Source: Coriobacteriales bacterium (lineage in GTDB: Bacteria; Actinomycetota; Coriobacteriia; Coriobacteriales; UBA8131). Taken from it: a stretch of 6,427 nucleotides of DNA. The position numbers and the translations under genes were made by a program. Shown piece after piece: positions 1 through 5,648 of the stretch (within the stretch, counting starts at the first letter, position 1; every line of letters begins with the position of its first letter). The stretch is from assembly GCA_031290695.1 (NCBI GenBank), contig JAITNB010000048.1, forward strand, positions 1 through 6,427. Direction: 5' to 3'. Under the pieces are notes generated by a model. The model worked only from the letters and a program-made list of their open reading frames with translations, was not told the DNA's origin and made no database searches.

Positions 1-3
1 TCA

Positions 4-1968
4 TCACTCTACCGTCACGCTCTTGGCGAGGTTGCGGGGCTGGTCTACGTCGCAGCCGCGGGCTATGGCGACACTGCGGGCCAGCAGTTGCAGGGGCACG
101 CTTGCGGTGAGGGGACTCAAGAACTCGCTCACGGGGGGGATGGAGATAACGTGCTCCGTGAGCTCGGCAATGCGCGTGTCGCCCTGCGTGGCAACCGCAA
201 TCACCGTGGCACCGCGCGCCAACACCTCCTCGATATTCGAAAGCATCTTCTCGTGCGTGGCGCTCTGCACCGCAACGGCTATCACCGGCGTTGCCACAAC
301 TGGGTCGATGAGCGCGATGGGGCCGTGCTTGATCTCGCCAGCACAAAACGCCTCGGCGTGCAGGTAGCTTATCTCCTTGAGCTTGAGCGCACCCTCGCAG
401 CAGGTGGTCGCCCCCATGCCACGGCCGATGAACAGGGCCGTGGTAGCGTCGACGCACGCGGCGGCGGCACGCTCGATCTTCTCCACATCTTTGAGAATCG
501 ACTCTATCTGAGAAGGCAGCTGCGCCATCTCGTCGTAGATCTCCCGCACCTGTGCTGTGGTGAGGAGGGTGCGTTGCTGGGCAAAATAGAGGGCGAGGAG
601 GGTAAGGAGGGCAACCTGGGCGAGGAAGGACTTGGTGGCGGCAACGGCGATCTCGAGGTGGGCCTTGATGTAGAGCACGGTCTGGGCCTCTTGCGTGATG
701 CGCGAGCCCACGACGTTGGTGAGGGCGATGGTGTGGGCACCGGCGGTGCGGGCAAGGCGCACGGCTTCGAGGGTGTCGGCGGTCTCGCCCGACTGCGAGA
801 TGGCGATGACGAGGGTAGTGCCGGTGATGATGGGGTTGCGGTAGCGAAACTCCGAGGCGGGCTCGACTTCAACGGGAATACGCGCCCAGGTCTCGATGAG
901 GTCCTTGCCAATGAGGCCGGCGTGGTAGCTGGTACCACAGGCAACGATGTGGATGTGGTCGATGGCGGCGAGGCTGGCAGCAGTAAAGGGGAGCTCGTCG
1001 AAGGTAATCGCTCCAGTGGCGGGGTCAATGCGGTTGGCGATGGTGTCGCGGATGACACGCGGCTGCTCGTGGATCTCCTTGAGCATGAAGTCGGGGTAGC
1101 CGTCGCGCTCGGCGTCCTCAAAGCTCCATTCCACGTGGTAGGCCGCCGGCGTGAAGGGGATACCTGCAGGGTCAAAGTACTCGATGTCTCCATTGGCGTG
1201 CAGCACTGCGAGGTCGCGGTCGCCAAGGTAGGTGACGTCGCGCGTGTACTCGATGAGGGCGGGGATGTCGGAGGCTGCAAGCGCACCGTGCTCACAGCTG
1301 CCCAGCACGAGCGGCGAGTCGTTGCGGGTCACGATGACGATGTTAGGGTGGTTGGCGTGCAGGATGGCGAGCGCAAACGAGCCGCTGAGTTGCGCAACCG
1401 TCGCACGCACGGCAGCGGCGAAGATGTTTGAGCCAGAAGCATCGTTATCCTTGCCCAAAGGGTGCCGTGAGGGGGCGGGAGTGGCGCTTGCTTGCAGCAC
1501 GCGGTAGTTCTCCTCGACAAGATGCGCGACAACCTCAGAGTCGGTCTGCGACTTGAACGTGTGTCCCTGCGCGATGAGCGTGGTGCGCAGTTGCGCATAG
1601 TTCTCGATAATCCCATTGTGTGCCACGGCGATCCTGCCGTCGCAACTTGTGTGGGGATGTGCGTTCTCCTCGCTTGGCACACCGTGCGTCGCCCAGCGGG
1701 TGTGGCCGATGCCCGTGGTGGCGCTGGTGGCCGCAGGGTCTGCCTTCGTTGCCCGCTCGACAGCGGCCTTGAGCTCCGCGACCTTCCCCTTGCGCCTGAT
1801 AACGGTGAGGGGGGCGTGTGTGCCCGCATCCTCCCCCGCGCCCGCGCCCGGCACCCCGGCCAGCGCAAGCCCGGCACTGTCATAGCCGCGATACTCAAGC
1901 CGCGTTAGGCCGTTGAGCAAAAACGCCCTGGCGGCAACCGTTCCCGTAAAACCAACTATGCCGCACAT
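4..1968 (-). CDS. glmS: Glutamine--fructose-6-phosphate aminotransferase (isomerizing)
   Basis: Cytoplasmic enzyme that makes glucosamine-6-phosphate from fructose-6-phosphate and glutamine, the first committed step to UDP-GlcNAc. The 654 residues contain an N-terminal class II glutamine amidotransferase domain (about 1-250) with nucleophile Cys2 directly after Met, GHTRWATHG (88-96), HNG (117-119) and TDSE (142-145). Two SIS sugar-isomerase domains follow: CGTS (344-347), SQSGET (391-396), then KLKE (529-532), KHGP (547-550) and the C-terminal DVDQPRNLAKSVTVE with Lys649. The start is fixed by MCGIVGF and by GGAGG four bases upstream (1973-1977). It ends in tandem TGA TGA (6-1). It is longer than the usual 605-625 residues because of loops near 38-52 and 158-180. 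The motif after the first SIS domain reads AHLEIAVAATKSF, whereas I recall AGxEIGVASTKAF as common. It follows glmM by 145 bases and may be read through from it or transcribed from its own weak promoter. The assignment is secure. Confidence 0.98.
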   Translation of the reverse strand: MCGIVGFTGTVAARAFLLNGLTRLEYRGYDSAGLALAGVPGAGAGEDAGTHAPLTVIRRKGKVAELKAAVERATKADPAATSATTGIGHTRWATHGVPSEENAHPHTSCDGRIAVAHNGIIENYAQLRTTLIAQGHTFKSQTDSEVVAHLVEENYRVLQASATPAPSRHPLGKDNDASGSNIFAAAVRATVAQLSGSFALAILHANHPNIVIVTRNDSPLVLGSCEHGALAASDIPALIEYTRDVTYLGDRDLAVLHANGDIEYFDPAGIPFTPAAYHVEWSFEDAERDGYPDFMLKEIHEQPRVIRDTIANRIDPATGAITFDELPFTAASLAAIDHIHIVACGTSYHAGLIGKDLIETWARIPVEVEPASEFRYRNPIITGTTLVIAISQSGETADTLEAVRLARTAGAHTIALTNVVGSRITQEAQTVLYIKAHLEIAVAATKSFLAQVALLTLLALYFAQQRTLLTTAQVREIYDEMAQLPSQIESILKDVEKIERAAAACVDATTALFIGRGMGATTCCEGALKLKEISYLHAEAFCAGEIKHGPIALIDPVVATPVIAVAVQSATHEKMLSNIEEVLARGATVIAVATQGDTRIAELTEHVISIPPVSEFLSPLTASVPLQLLARSVAIARGCDVDQPRNLAKSVTVE

Positions 1969-1980
1969 AAAACCTCCACT

Positions 1981-2019
1981 CTATGGTAGGGGATAAGGGC
2001 GATACGCCGCCCGCCATAG
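1981..2019 (-). promoter_or_regulatory. Structured leader immediately upstream of the glmS ribosome binding site
   Basis: CTATGG (2019-2014) is complementary to CCATAG (1986-1981), which ends three bases before the glmS GGAGG. Between them GGGCG and CGCCC (2012-2008 and 2001-1997) form an inner stem with a six-base loop. A second CTATGGT lies just past the glmM stop (2110-2104) and could pair with ACCATAG (1987-1981) instead, but only in transcripts coming from glmM. The sequence shows the repeats. A role in glmS expression is inference. Confidence 0.35.
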
Positions 2020-2043
2020 TCTTGTGTACCGATAAAAGTCTCT

Positions 2044-2071
2044 CGTATAGTTTACCGTATGCGTTGATAAA
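2044..2071 (-). promoter_or_regulatory. Possible weak promoter for glmS
   Basis: TTTATC (2071-2066) and TATACG (2049-2044) are separated by 16 bases within the AT-rich part of the glmM-glmS gap. This would give a leader of roughly 70 bases containing the CTATGG/CCATAG structure. Both hexamers are only partial matches to consensus, and other registers in this AT-rich stretch are possible, so read-through from glmM remains an equal alternative. Confidence 0.3.
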
Positions 2072-2113
2072 TGCCTAAAGTTTAAAGCGGTTAACATTTG
2101 CCGACCATAGCCC

Positions 2114-3445
2114 TTAGAGCTCGTCTGCGATCCTCTGGGCGAGTTCTTGCGCGAGCTCCTCACTGGGGGCCTCTACCATCACACGCACCAGCGGCTCAGT
2201 GCCCGAGGGGCGCACGAGAACACGGCCGTTGTCCTGCAGGTGTATCTGCGCTGCATCAATAGCCGCATTGAGCGCTGCGGAGGCGAGCGCTGCGGTCTTG
2301 TCCGCGACTTTTACGTTGATGAGCACCTGCGGGTAGCGGGTCATGACCTGTGCGAGCCGGGCAAGCGGTTTGCCGCTGCGCTTCATCGCAGCCAACAGTT
2401 GCAGCGCAGACACCAGGCCGTCGCCAGTAGAGTTGTGGTCGAGGAAGATCGTGTGTCCCGACTGCTCTCCCCCCAGATTGTAGCCCCCCGCACGCATGGC
2501 CTCGAGGACGTTGCTGTCCCCTACCGACGTTTGAACAACATCGATCCCGTGCTCCTTCATCGCCCTAACAAACCCCAGGTTGCCCGCAACCGTGCTCACA
2601 ACGGTCTGCTTTTTAAGAAGGCCGCGCGCCTGTAAGTCTACCGCGCAAACGGCCTCGATGAAGTCGCCGTCTCTCTCGTTGCCGGCGGCGTCGACGGCGA
2701 TAAGGCGGTCGGCATCGCCGTCGTGCGCAAGGCCAACGGCGGCACCTGTGCGGGCAACGAGTTCCTTGAGGGGGCCAAGATGGGTTGAGCCGCAGTCTAC
2801 GTTTATGTCGTCGCCGTTGTAGGTGGTGTTGATGGCGACAACCTCCGCACCCAGCGCGCGCAACGCCTGGGGGGTTGTCTCAAAGGAGGCACCATGCCCG
2901 CAATCGACCGCAACCTTGAGCCCTGTGAGGTCGATTCCCTGCTGGGTGACGGTAGCGGCCGCATAAGCGACGTAGCGGGCCGCAGCGTTGGGGATGGGGG
3001 TGCCTGTGTCATTCTCGTCGCTATGTTCCAAGAATGATAAGGGGGAGGCAGAATCCAAGATCGCTTGCAGGCGCTCTTCAAACGCATCCTCCAAGGCGGT
3101 CGTGAGCTTGAAGCCCTGCGCGTCGAAGAACTTGATGCCGTTGTACTCAGGCGGGTTGTGGGAGGCGCTTATCACCACGCCCCCGCTTGCCGCAAGCTCG
3201 CGAACGAGCAGCGCGACCGCAGGTGTGGGTATCACTCCCGCCAGCAGAGCCTCGCCGCCGGCGTGCGTGATACCGGCGGTCAATGCGCGCTCAAACGCGG
3301 CACCGCTCCTGCGGGTGTCGCGCCCAATGACCTGGATGGGGCCCAACACCTCAACGGCTATCTGCCCTAAGGCAAATGCCATGTCATAGGTAAGCTGCGT
3401 ACCAGCAACCCCTCGTATACCGTCGGTGCCAAAGTAACGTGTCAT
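2114..3445 (-). CDS. glmM: Phosphoglucosamine mutase
   Basis: Cytoplasmic enzyme that interconverts glucosamine-6-phosphate and glucosamine-1-phosphate, directly downstream of GlmS in the UDP-GlcNAc pathway. The 443 residues have the normal length and the four-domain alpha-D-phosphohexomutase layout: MTRYFGTDGIRG at the N-terminus; the catalytic loop SASHNPP with phosphoserine Ser95 (93-99); metal-binding DGDADR (242-247); sugar-binding GGEQSGH (325-331); and the phosphate-binding RPSGTEPLVRVM (412-423) in the C-terminal domain. I chose ATG at 3443-3445 because the family begins MTRYFGTDG and GGAAGG sits four bases upstream (3450-3455). An in-frame TTG at 3475 would add ten residues that belong to the intergenic hairpin. 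The segment after the metal site reads VGDSNVLEAM (308-317), where many relatives have VGDRYV. It lies 81 bases after rpsI and probably shares its transcript. Confidence 0.97.
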   Translation of the reverse strand: MTRYFGTDGIRGVAGTQLTYDMAFALGQIAVEVLGPIQVIGRDTRRSGAAFERALTAGITHAGGEALLAGVIPTPAVALLVRELAASGGVVISASHNPPEYNGIKFFDAQGFKLTTALEDAFEERLQAILDSASPLSFLEHSDENDTGTPIPNAAARYVAYAAATVTQQGIDLTGLKVAVDCGHGASFETTPQALRALGAEVVAINTTYNGDDINVDCGSTHLGPLKELVARTGAAVGLAHDGDADRLIAVDAAGNERDGDFIEAVCAVDLQARGLLKKQTVVSTVAGNLGFVRAMKEHGIDVVQTSVGDSNVLEAMRAGGYNLGGEQSGHTIFLDHNSTGDGLVSALQLLAAMKRSGKPLARLAQVMTRYPQVLINVKVADKTAALASAALNAAIDAAQIHLQDNGRVLVRPSGTEPLVRVMVEAPSEELAQELAQRIADEL

Positions 3446-3457
3446 GATGCCTTCCAA

Positions 3458-3490
3458 ACAGGCAGAGCCTGTCAACGACGACAGGCCCTG
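3458..3490 (-). promoter_or_regulatory. Two mutually exclusive hairpins between rpsI and glmM
   Basis: On the transcribed strand CAGGGCCTGTC (3490-3480) pairs with GACAGGCTCTG (3473-3463), an 11-bp stem with one G-U pair and a six-base loop. A shorter hairpin, ACAGGC-TCT-GCCTGT (3472-3458), uses the same middle bases, so the two cannot form together. The short one ends two bases before the glmM Shine-Dalgarno GGAAGG. Only TTTGG follows, so this is not a classical U-tailed terminator. Attenuation, RNase processing or translational control are possible; the function is inference. Confidence 0.5.
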
Positions 3491-3526
3491 TGTGGTTTAG
3501 ACCGCGAGCTTATCCAAAAGTAAAGA

Positions 3527-3922
3527 CTAGCGCTTCGAGAACTGCGGACGCTTGCGGGCCTTTTTGAGGCCGTACTTCTTGCGCTCCACCATACGGGGGT
3601 CGCGGGTGAGGTACCCGGCCTTCTTGAGCTCGGCGCGATAGTCGCCGGCCGCAAGCAGGGCGCGGGCGATGCCGTGGCGCACAGCACCGGCCTGGCCCGA
3701 GACGCCGCCGCCGTTGCTGGTGGCAATCACATCGAAGTGGTCGACCGTGTCGGTCACCTTGAAGGGGGTGAGTGCGTAGTTGAGCAGAGCCTCGCGGCCA
3801 AAATACTCCTTGCCCTCACGCCCGTTGACGGTCACTTTGCCCGACCCAGGGACGATGCGTACGCGCGCGATGGCATTCTTCCTGCGGCCGGTGCCGTAAT
3901 AGACTGCTTGATTCTCTGCCAT
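3527..3922 (-). CDS. rpsI: 30S ribosomal protein S9 (uS9)
   Basis: Small-subunit ribosomal protein whose basic C-terminal tail reaches the P-site tRNA. The 131 residues match the usual length of about 130. [15 protein letters not shown] opens the fold (8-22), [19 protein letters not shown] is the family signature (71-89), and the protein ends in the lysine/arginine-rich tail [15 protein letters not shown] is three bases after the rplM stop (TAA GCA ATG), and its GGAGG lies inside the last codons of rplM, so translation is probably coupled to L13. It forms the conserved rplM-rpsI pair; glmM follows after 81 bases. No irregularities are visible. Confidence 0.98.
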   Translation of the reverse strand: MAENQAVYYGTGRRKNAIARVRIVPGSGKVTVNGREGKEYFGREALLNYALTPFKVTDTVDHFDVIATSNGGGVSGQAGAVRHGIARALLAAGDYRAELKKAGYLTRDPRMVERKKYGLKKARKRPQFSKR

Positions 3923-3925
3923 TGC

Positions 3926-4360
3926 TTAACCCTCCAGCTTTATCTCGCGGGGCTGCTGAGCCTGATGCGGATGATCGGGACCGGCGTAGACCTTGAGCTT
4001 CATGCCCATGGCGCGGCCTAACGTGTTCTTGGGCAACATACCCTTGACGGCATGTTCAATCACACGCTCGGGGTGACGCTCCATGGCGCGCTCGAAAGGC
4101 TCTTCTTTGAGCCCTCCGGGGTATCCGCTGTGCGAATAGTAGACCTTGTCTTTGGCTTTGGTGCCTGTTACCTTGATCTTGCTTGCGTTGATGATGACTA
4201 CAAAGTCACCGGTGTCGACGTGCGGGGTGTACTGCGGCTTGTTCTTGCCCTTGAGGATCTGAGCGGCGTAAGAAGCCACACGGCCGAGCACTTGATCGGT
4301 AGCGTCGATCAGCACCCAGTCGCGCGTAACCTCGCCTGTCTTGGCGTAATAGGTTTTCAC
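3926..4360 (-). CDS. rplM: 50S ribosomal protein L13 (uL13)
   Basis: Early-assembling large-subunit protein that binds 23S rRNA. The 144 residues are within the normal 140-150. Visible landmarks are the N-terminal [25 protein letters not shown] (25-30), the [13 protein letters not shown] stretch (47-59), the [12 protein letters not shown] loop, and the signature [20 protein letters not shown], followed by [12 protein letters not shown]. The start is a GTG (4358-4360), six bases after GGAGG (4367-4371); no ATG fits the frame and family start. It is the first gene of the rplM-rpsI unit, behind a strong promoter and a leader of about 60 bases. In Escherichia coli L13 is known to repress its own rplM-rpsI mRNA; whether that happens here is unknown, but the leader is structured. 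Confidence 0.98.
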   Translation of the reverse strand: MKTYYAKTGEVTRDWVLIDATDQVLGRVASYAAQILKGKNKPQYTPHVDTGDFVVIINASKIKVTGTKAKDKVYYSHSGYPGGLKEEPFERAMERHPERVIEHAVKGMLPKNTLGRAMGMKLKVYAGPDHPHQAQQPREIKLEG

Positions 4361-4386
4361 GAACTGCCTCCATGCATTAGATTGTA

Positions 4387-4417
4387 GTTTTCAAAGTTTT
4401 CACGGGGCTTCGAAAAC
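4387..4417 (-). promoter_or_regulatory. rplM leader hairpin with start-site-like loop
   Basis: In the rplM 5' leader GTTTTCGAAG (4417-4408) pairs with CTTTGAAAAC (4396-4387), ten base pairs including one G-U, with the 11-base loop CCCCGTGAAAA. The string CGTGAAAAC covering the loop (4404-4396) is repeated exactly at the rplM start (4361-4353), where GTG is the initiation codon. The alternative pairing GTTTTC with GAAAAC exists at three places, including the start codon. No U-run follows, so it is not a terminator. A binding site for L13 or a translational switch is an inference. Confidence 0.5.
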
Positions 4418-4427
4418 GAACCTTTAA

Positions 4428-4456
4428 AGTATACGCAACCAACCGGGCATCGTCAA
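4428..4456 (-). promoter_or_regulatory. Promoter of the rplM-rpsI(-glmM-glmS) unit
   Basis: TTGACG (4456-4451) and TATACT (4433-4428) are separated by exactly 17 bases, each one mismatch from the vegetative sigma consensus. The expected start is near 4421, giving a leader of about 60 bases before the GTG of rplM. It is the best promoter in the window, as expected for ribosomal protein genes. Confidence 0.82.
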
Positions 4457-4512
4457 CGAAAACTTATGAGGCGCTGCGCAAGGGCTTCTCAGCGTTACTG
4501 TTTATCCCTCCT

Positions 4513-4587
4513 CTATTCAACAATTATTGAGTAGGCATAGTGCCAGCCGCTTACCGCTTCGCACCTGCTCGTTAGCTGCCACTATGC
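4513..4587 (-). repeat. Inverted repeats downstream of hicB
   Basis: This non-coding stretch between hicB and the rplM promoter holds two structures. GCATAGTGGCAGC (4587-4575) is complementary to GCTGGCACTATGC (4547-4535), 13 bp with one G-G mismatch and a 27-base loop, starting five bases after the hicB stop. It abuts a 22-base imperfect palindrome (4534-4513, centre CAATTATTG on the plus strand). There is no clean U-tract after the first stem, so it is at best a weak terminator for hicAB. The rest of the gap (4457-4512) shows an isolated AGGAGGG without a start codon behind it and nothing else I can support. Confidence 0.5.
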
Positions 4588-4591
4588 GGTT

Positions 4592-5038
4592 TTATGCTAT
4601 CGTTAGCTTTCGAGGCCGTCCGGCCTTTGGGGTGCTTGCCAGCCGTGCCTTAAGCGAGGCCATCGTCACATAGCTGTCGCGCCCCTTGCGAAAGCCTTCA
4701 AGCACGCCGTCACGCAGCATGTTTGACACACGGCCGCGTGACACGCCCAGGCGCTCGGCAGCCTCAGACGCGGAGACCGCATTGATGGTGTCAAGCGAGA
4801 CAGGGACGGCAACGACCATCACCTTGCCGCCATGCACGGGCTCATGGCCGTATGATGGCTCAGGCAGCTCCTTACCGTTGACAAGTGCGTCCTCCACGAT
4901 GCAGCGCAGGAGGTCGGCAGCCATATCCACAGCCTCGTCGAGGCTGGTGCCCTGTGTACCGGCCTTGTATCCTAGTCCAAGCGGATAGGCCAACGTATAA
5001 CCCTCGCTCTCAAAGAACTCAAACTCGTATGCATACAT
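4592..5038 (-). CDS. hicB: HicB-type antitoxin with C-terminal helix-turn-helix
   Basis: Antitoxin expected to bind and block HicA and to repress the hicAB promoter. It has 148 residues. Residues 1-65 have the HicB partial RNase H-like pattern: beta strands YEFEFFESEGYTLAYP, then TQGTSLDEAVDMAADLLRCIVED with the typical G-x-(S/D)-L-x-E-A helix. After a short linker (VMVVAVPV), residues 88-132 form an excisionase/MerR-like helix-turn-helix (SASEAAERLGVSRGRVSNML, then the wing-like GVLEGFRKGRDSYV). The tail KAGRPRKLTIA (138-148) resembles an AT-hook core. ATG at 5036-5038 follows AGGAGG by eight bases. The hicA stop codon overlaps that AGGAGG and only 12 bases separate the genes, so translation is coupled. 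The HicB-plus-HTH call rests on hicA next door and on motif reading; the symbol is by family. Confidence 0.88.
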   Translation of the reverse strand: MYAYEFEFFESEGYTLAYPLGLGYKAGTQGTSLDEAVDMAADLLRCIVEDALVNGKELPEPSYGHEPVHGGKVMVVAVPVSLDTINAVSASEAAERLGVSRGRVSNMLRDGVLEGFRKGRDSYVTMASLKARLASTPKAGRPRKLTIA

Positions 5039-5050
5039 CTCGTTATCCTC

Positions 5051-5224
5051 CTACTTCAGTCCAGCTTGCCTCAATATGTCTTTTGCCAACGGCTCGGGTA
5101 TCTCGCGATGTCGTGGGACCTCCGTCGTACGGTCGCCGTTGACATATTTGTCATGGTTTGCGCCGCCCAAGTTCACAAACCCCGCTTTCGTCAACTCCCT
5201 TACGATGTCCCGACGCTTCGTCAT
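5051..5224 (-). CDS. hicA: HicA mRNA interferase toxin
   Basis: Small double-stranded-RNA-binding-fold toxin that cleaves mRNA and arrests growth until neutralised by HicB. I translated 57 residues: it begins MTKRRDIVRELTKAGFV and contains the catalytic motif LGGANHDKY with the conserved His24. The strand NGDRTTEVPRHREI and the terminal helix LAKDILRQAGLK follow. The length is at the short end for HicA (about 55-80), and all expected elements are present, so it looks intact. ATG at 5222-5224 is preceded by AAGGG (5235-5231) at six bases. The TAG stop lies within the hicB Shine-Dalgarno. Toxin-first order is the usual hicAB layout. Its short length makes it easy to overlook in automatic calls. 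Confidence 0.92.
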   Translation of the reverse strand: MTKRRDIVRELTKAGFVNLGGANHDKYVNGDRTTEVPRHREIPEPLAKDILRQAGLK

Positions 5225-5233
5225 ACCGATCCC

Positions 5234-5249
5234 TTCATCGTTTGATGAA
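5234..5249. promoter_or_regulatory. Candidate HicB operator
   Basis: TTCATC-GTTT-GATGAA is a perfect 6+6 bp inverted repeat with a four-base spacer. It lies between the -10 box and the hicA start codon, covers the predicted transcription start and touches the hicA ribosome binding site, so a bound repressor would block expression. HicB with its helix-turn-helix is the obvious candidate ligand (inference). A second palindrome, TATTGCAATA (5274-5283), covers the -35 box. Confidence 0.5.
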
Positions 5250-5252
5250 TAT

Positions 5253-5281
5253 ATTGTAAATTATAGTTTCTAGTATTGCAA
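5253..5281 (-). promoter_or_regulatory. Promoter of hicAB
   Basis: TTGCAA (5281-5276) and TACAAT (5258-5253) stand 17 bases apart in a distinctly AT-rich stretch, placing the start near 5246 with a short leader of about 20 bases. A perfect TATAAT (5265-5260) lies within the spacer but has only TTCAGT at 18 bases as its -35, so it is the less likely alternative. TATTGTAA (5252-5259) and TATTGCAA (5274-5281) are direct repeats 22 bp apart. Confidence 0.6.
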
Positions 5282-5340
5282 TAACTGAATCGCCCCGGGT
5301 TGCGTAGAGAGTTACGCTTTTCCTTTCCGTCTCCTGTTGT

Positions 5341-5382
5341 AAAACAATAAGGGCCTTTACCTGCGTTTATAGGTAAAGGCCC
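5341..5382 (-). terminator. Intrinsic terminator after the serine tRNA pair
   Basis: GGGCCTTTACCT (5382-5371) pairs perfectly with AGGTAAAGGCCC (5362-5351), 12 bp with an eight-base loop, followed by the T-rich tail TTATTGTTTT (5350-5341). It begins ten bases after the CCA end of tRNA-Ser(CGA), so it closes the tRNA transcription unit and separates it from hicAB. Between it and the hicAB promoter (5284-5340) I see only a weak GCGTA/TACGC hairpin (5302-5317). Confidence 0.92.
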
Positions 5383-5392
5383 TGGTAGTTTC

Positions 5393-5485
5393 TGGCGGAG
5401 AGGGGGGGATTTGAACCCCCGAGCCCGGGGATACCGGGCTAACGGTTTTCGAGACCGCCGCATTCAGCCGCTCTGCCACCTCTCC
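5393..5485 (-). tRNA. tRNA-Ser (anticodon CGA)
   Basis: Serine acceptor reading UCG. The 93-base gene includes an encoded CCA (5395-5393). The acceptor stem GGAGAGG (5485-5479) pairs with CCTCTCC, with discriminator G. The anticodon arm is GCGGT-CTCGAAA-ACCGT, giving anticodon CGA. The long variable arm is GCCCGGTATCCCCGGGC, typical of class II tRNAs, and the T arm GGGGG-TTCAAAT-CCCCC is perfect. Its upstream flank CGTGTGTG(T/C)C is shared with the preceding tRNA-Ser gene at the same distance from the mature end. The 59-base gap between the two tRNA genes holds no promoter I would support, so they are probably co-transcribed. Confidence 0.97.
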
Positions 5486-5544
5486 ATTAGACACACACGT
5501 ACTGCGGAGCATCGCTCACGCGTTTGGTGTTTAAATAAACATAC

Positions 5545-5637
5545 TGGCGGAGAAGGAGGGATTCGAACCCTCGAGACGCTTTTAACGCCTACACGATTTC
5601 CAATCGTGCGCCCTCGACCAGACTAGGCGACTTCTCC
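5545..5637 (-). tRNA. tRNA-Ser (anticodon GGA)
   Basis: Serine acceptor reading UCC/UCU. The 93-base gene includes the encoded CCA (5547-5545). The acceptor stem GGAGAAG (5637-5631) pairs with CTTCTCC, with discriminator G. The anticodon arm CACGA-TTGGAAA-TCGTG gives anticodon GGA. A long variable arm (TAGGCGTTAAAAGCGTC) and the T arm GAGGG-TTCGAAT-CCCTC complete a class II serine tRNA. It is the first gene of the tRNA pair, behind a recognisable promoter about 40 bases upstream. Confidence 0.97.
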
Positions 5638-5648
5638 GCTTGGCACAC

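Noticed and set aside
88..1431. Long plus-strand open frame opposite glmS
   Set aside because: Its translation is low-complexity, rich in glycine, valine and charged residues, and mirrors glmS codons in a GC-rich gene. There is no ribosome binding site and no recognisable domain.
1969..2113. glmS ribozyme/riboswitch upstream of glmS
   Set aside because: The leader has hairpins, but I cannot match it to the conserved glmS ribozyme core, which is known mainly from Firmicutes.
3470..3475. Perfect TTGACA before glmM
   Set aside because: No acceptable -10 box lies 16-18 bases downstream; the bases belong to the hairpin arms. TTTACT-N17-TCTAAA further upstream is also too weak to call.
3446..3475. 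Upstream TTG start adding ten residues to GlmM
   Set aside because: The family starts MTRYFGTDG, and that ATG has a properly placed GGAAGG; the extension is hairpin sequence.
4377..4403. Eight-codon leader frame GTG...TAA before rplM (MKTLKTTI)
   Set aside because: No Shine-Dalgarno precedes it, and its start lies in a hairpin loop; the similarity to the rplM start is better treated as an RNA feature.
5223..5238. Mini-frame ATG AAG GGA TCG GTA TGA overlapping the hicA start
   Set aside because: Five codons starting almost at the transcript end, with no ribosome binding site.
5411..5626. Plus-strand open frame across the two tRNA genes (GGEGGIRTLET...)
   Set aside because: It is the reverse complement of serine tRNA sequence; this peptide is a familiar false call over tRNA genes.
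5393..5637. Serine tRNA genes as integration site of a mobile element carrying hicAB
   Set aside because: No duplicated tRNA 3' end, no integrase, and no direct repeat found on the far side of hicAB.
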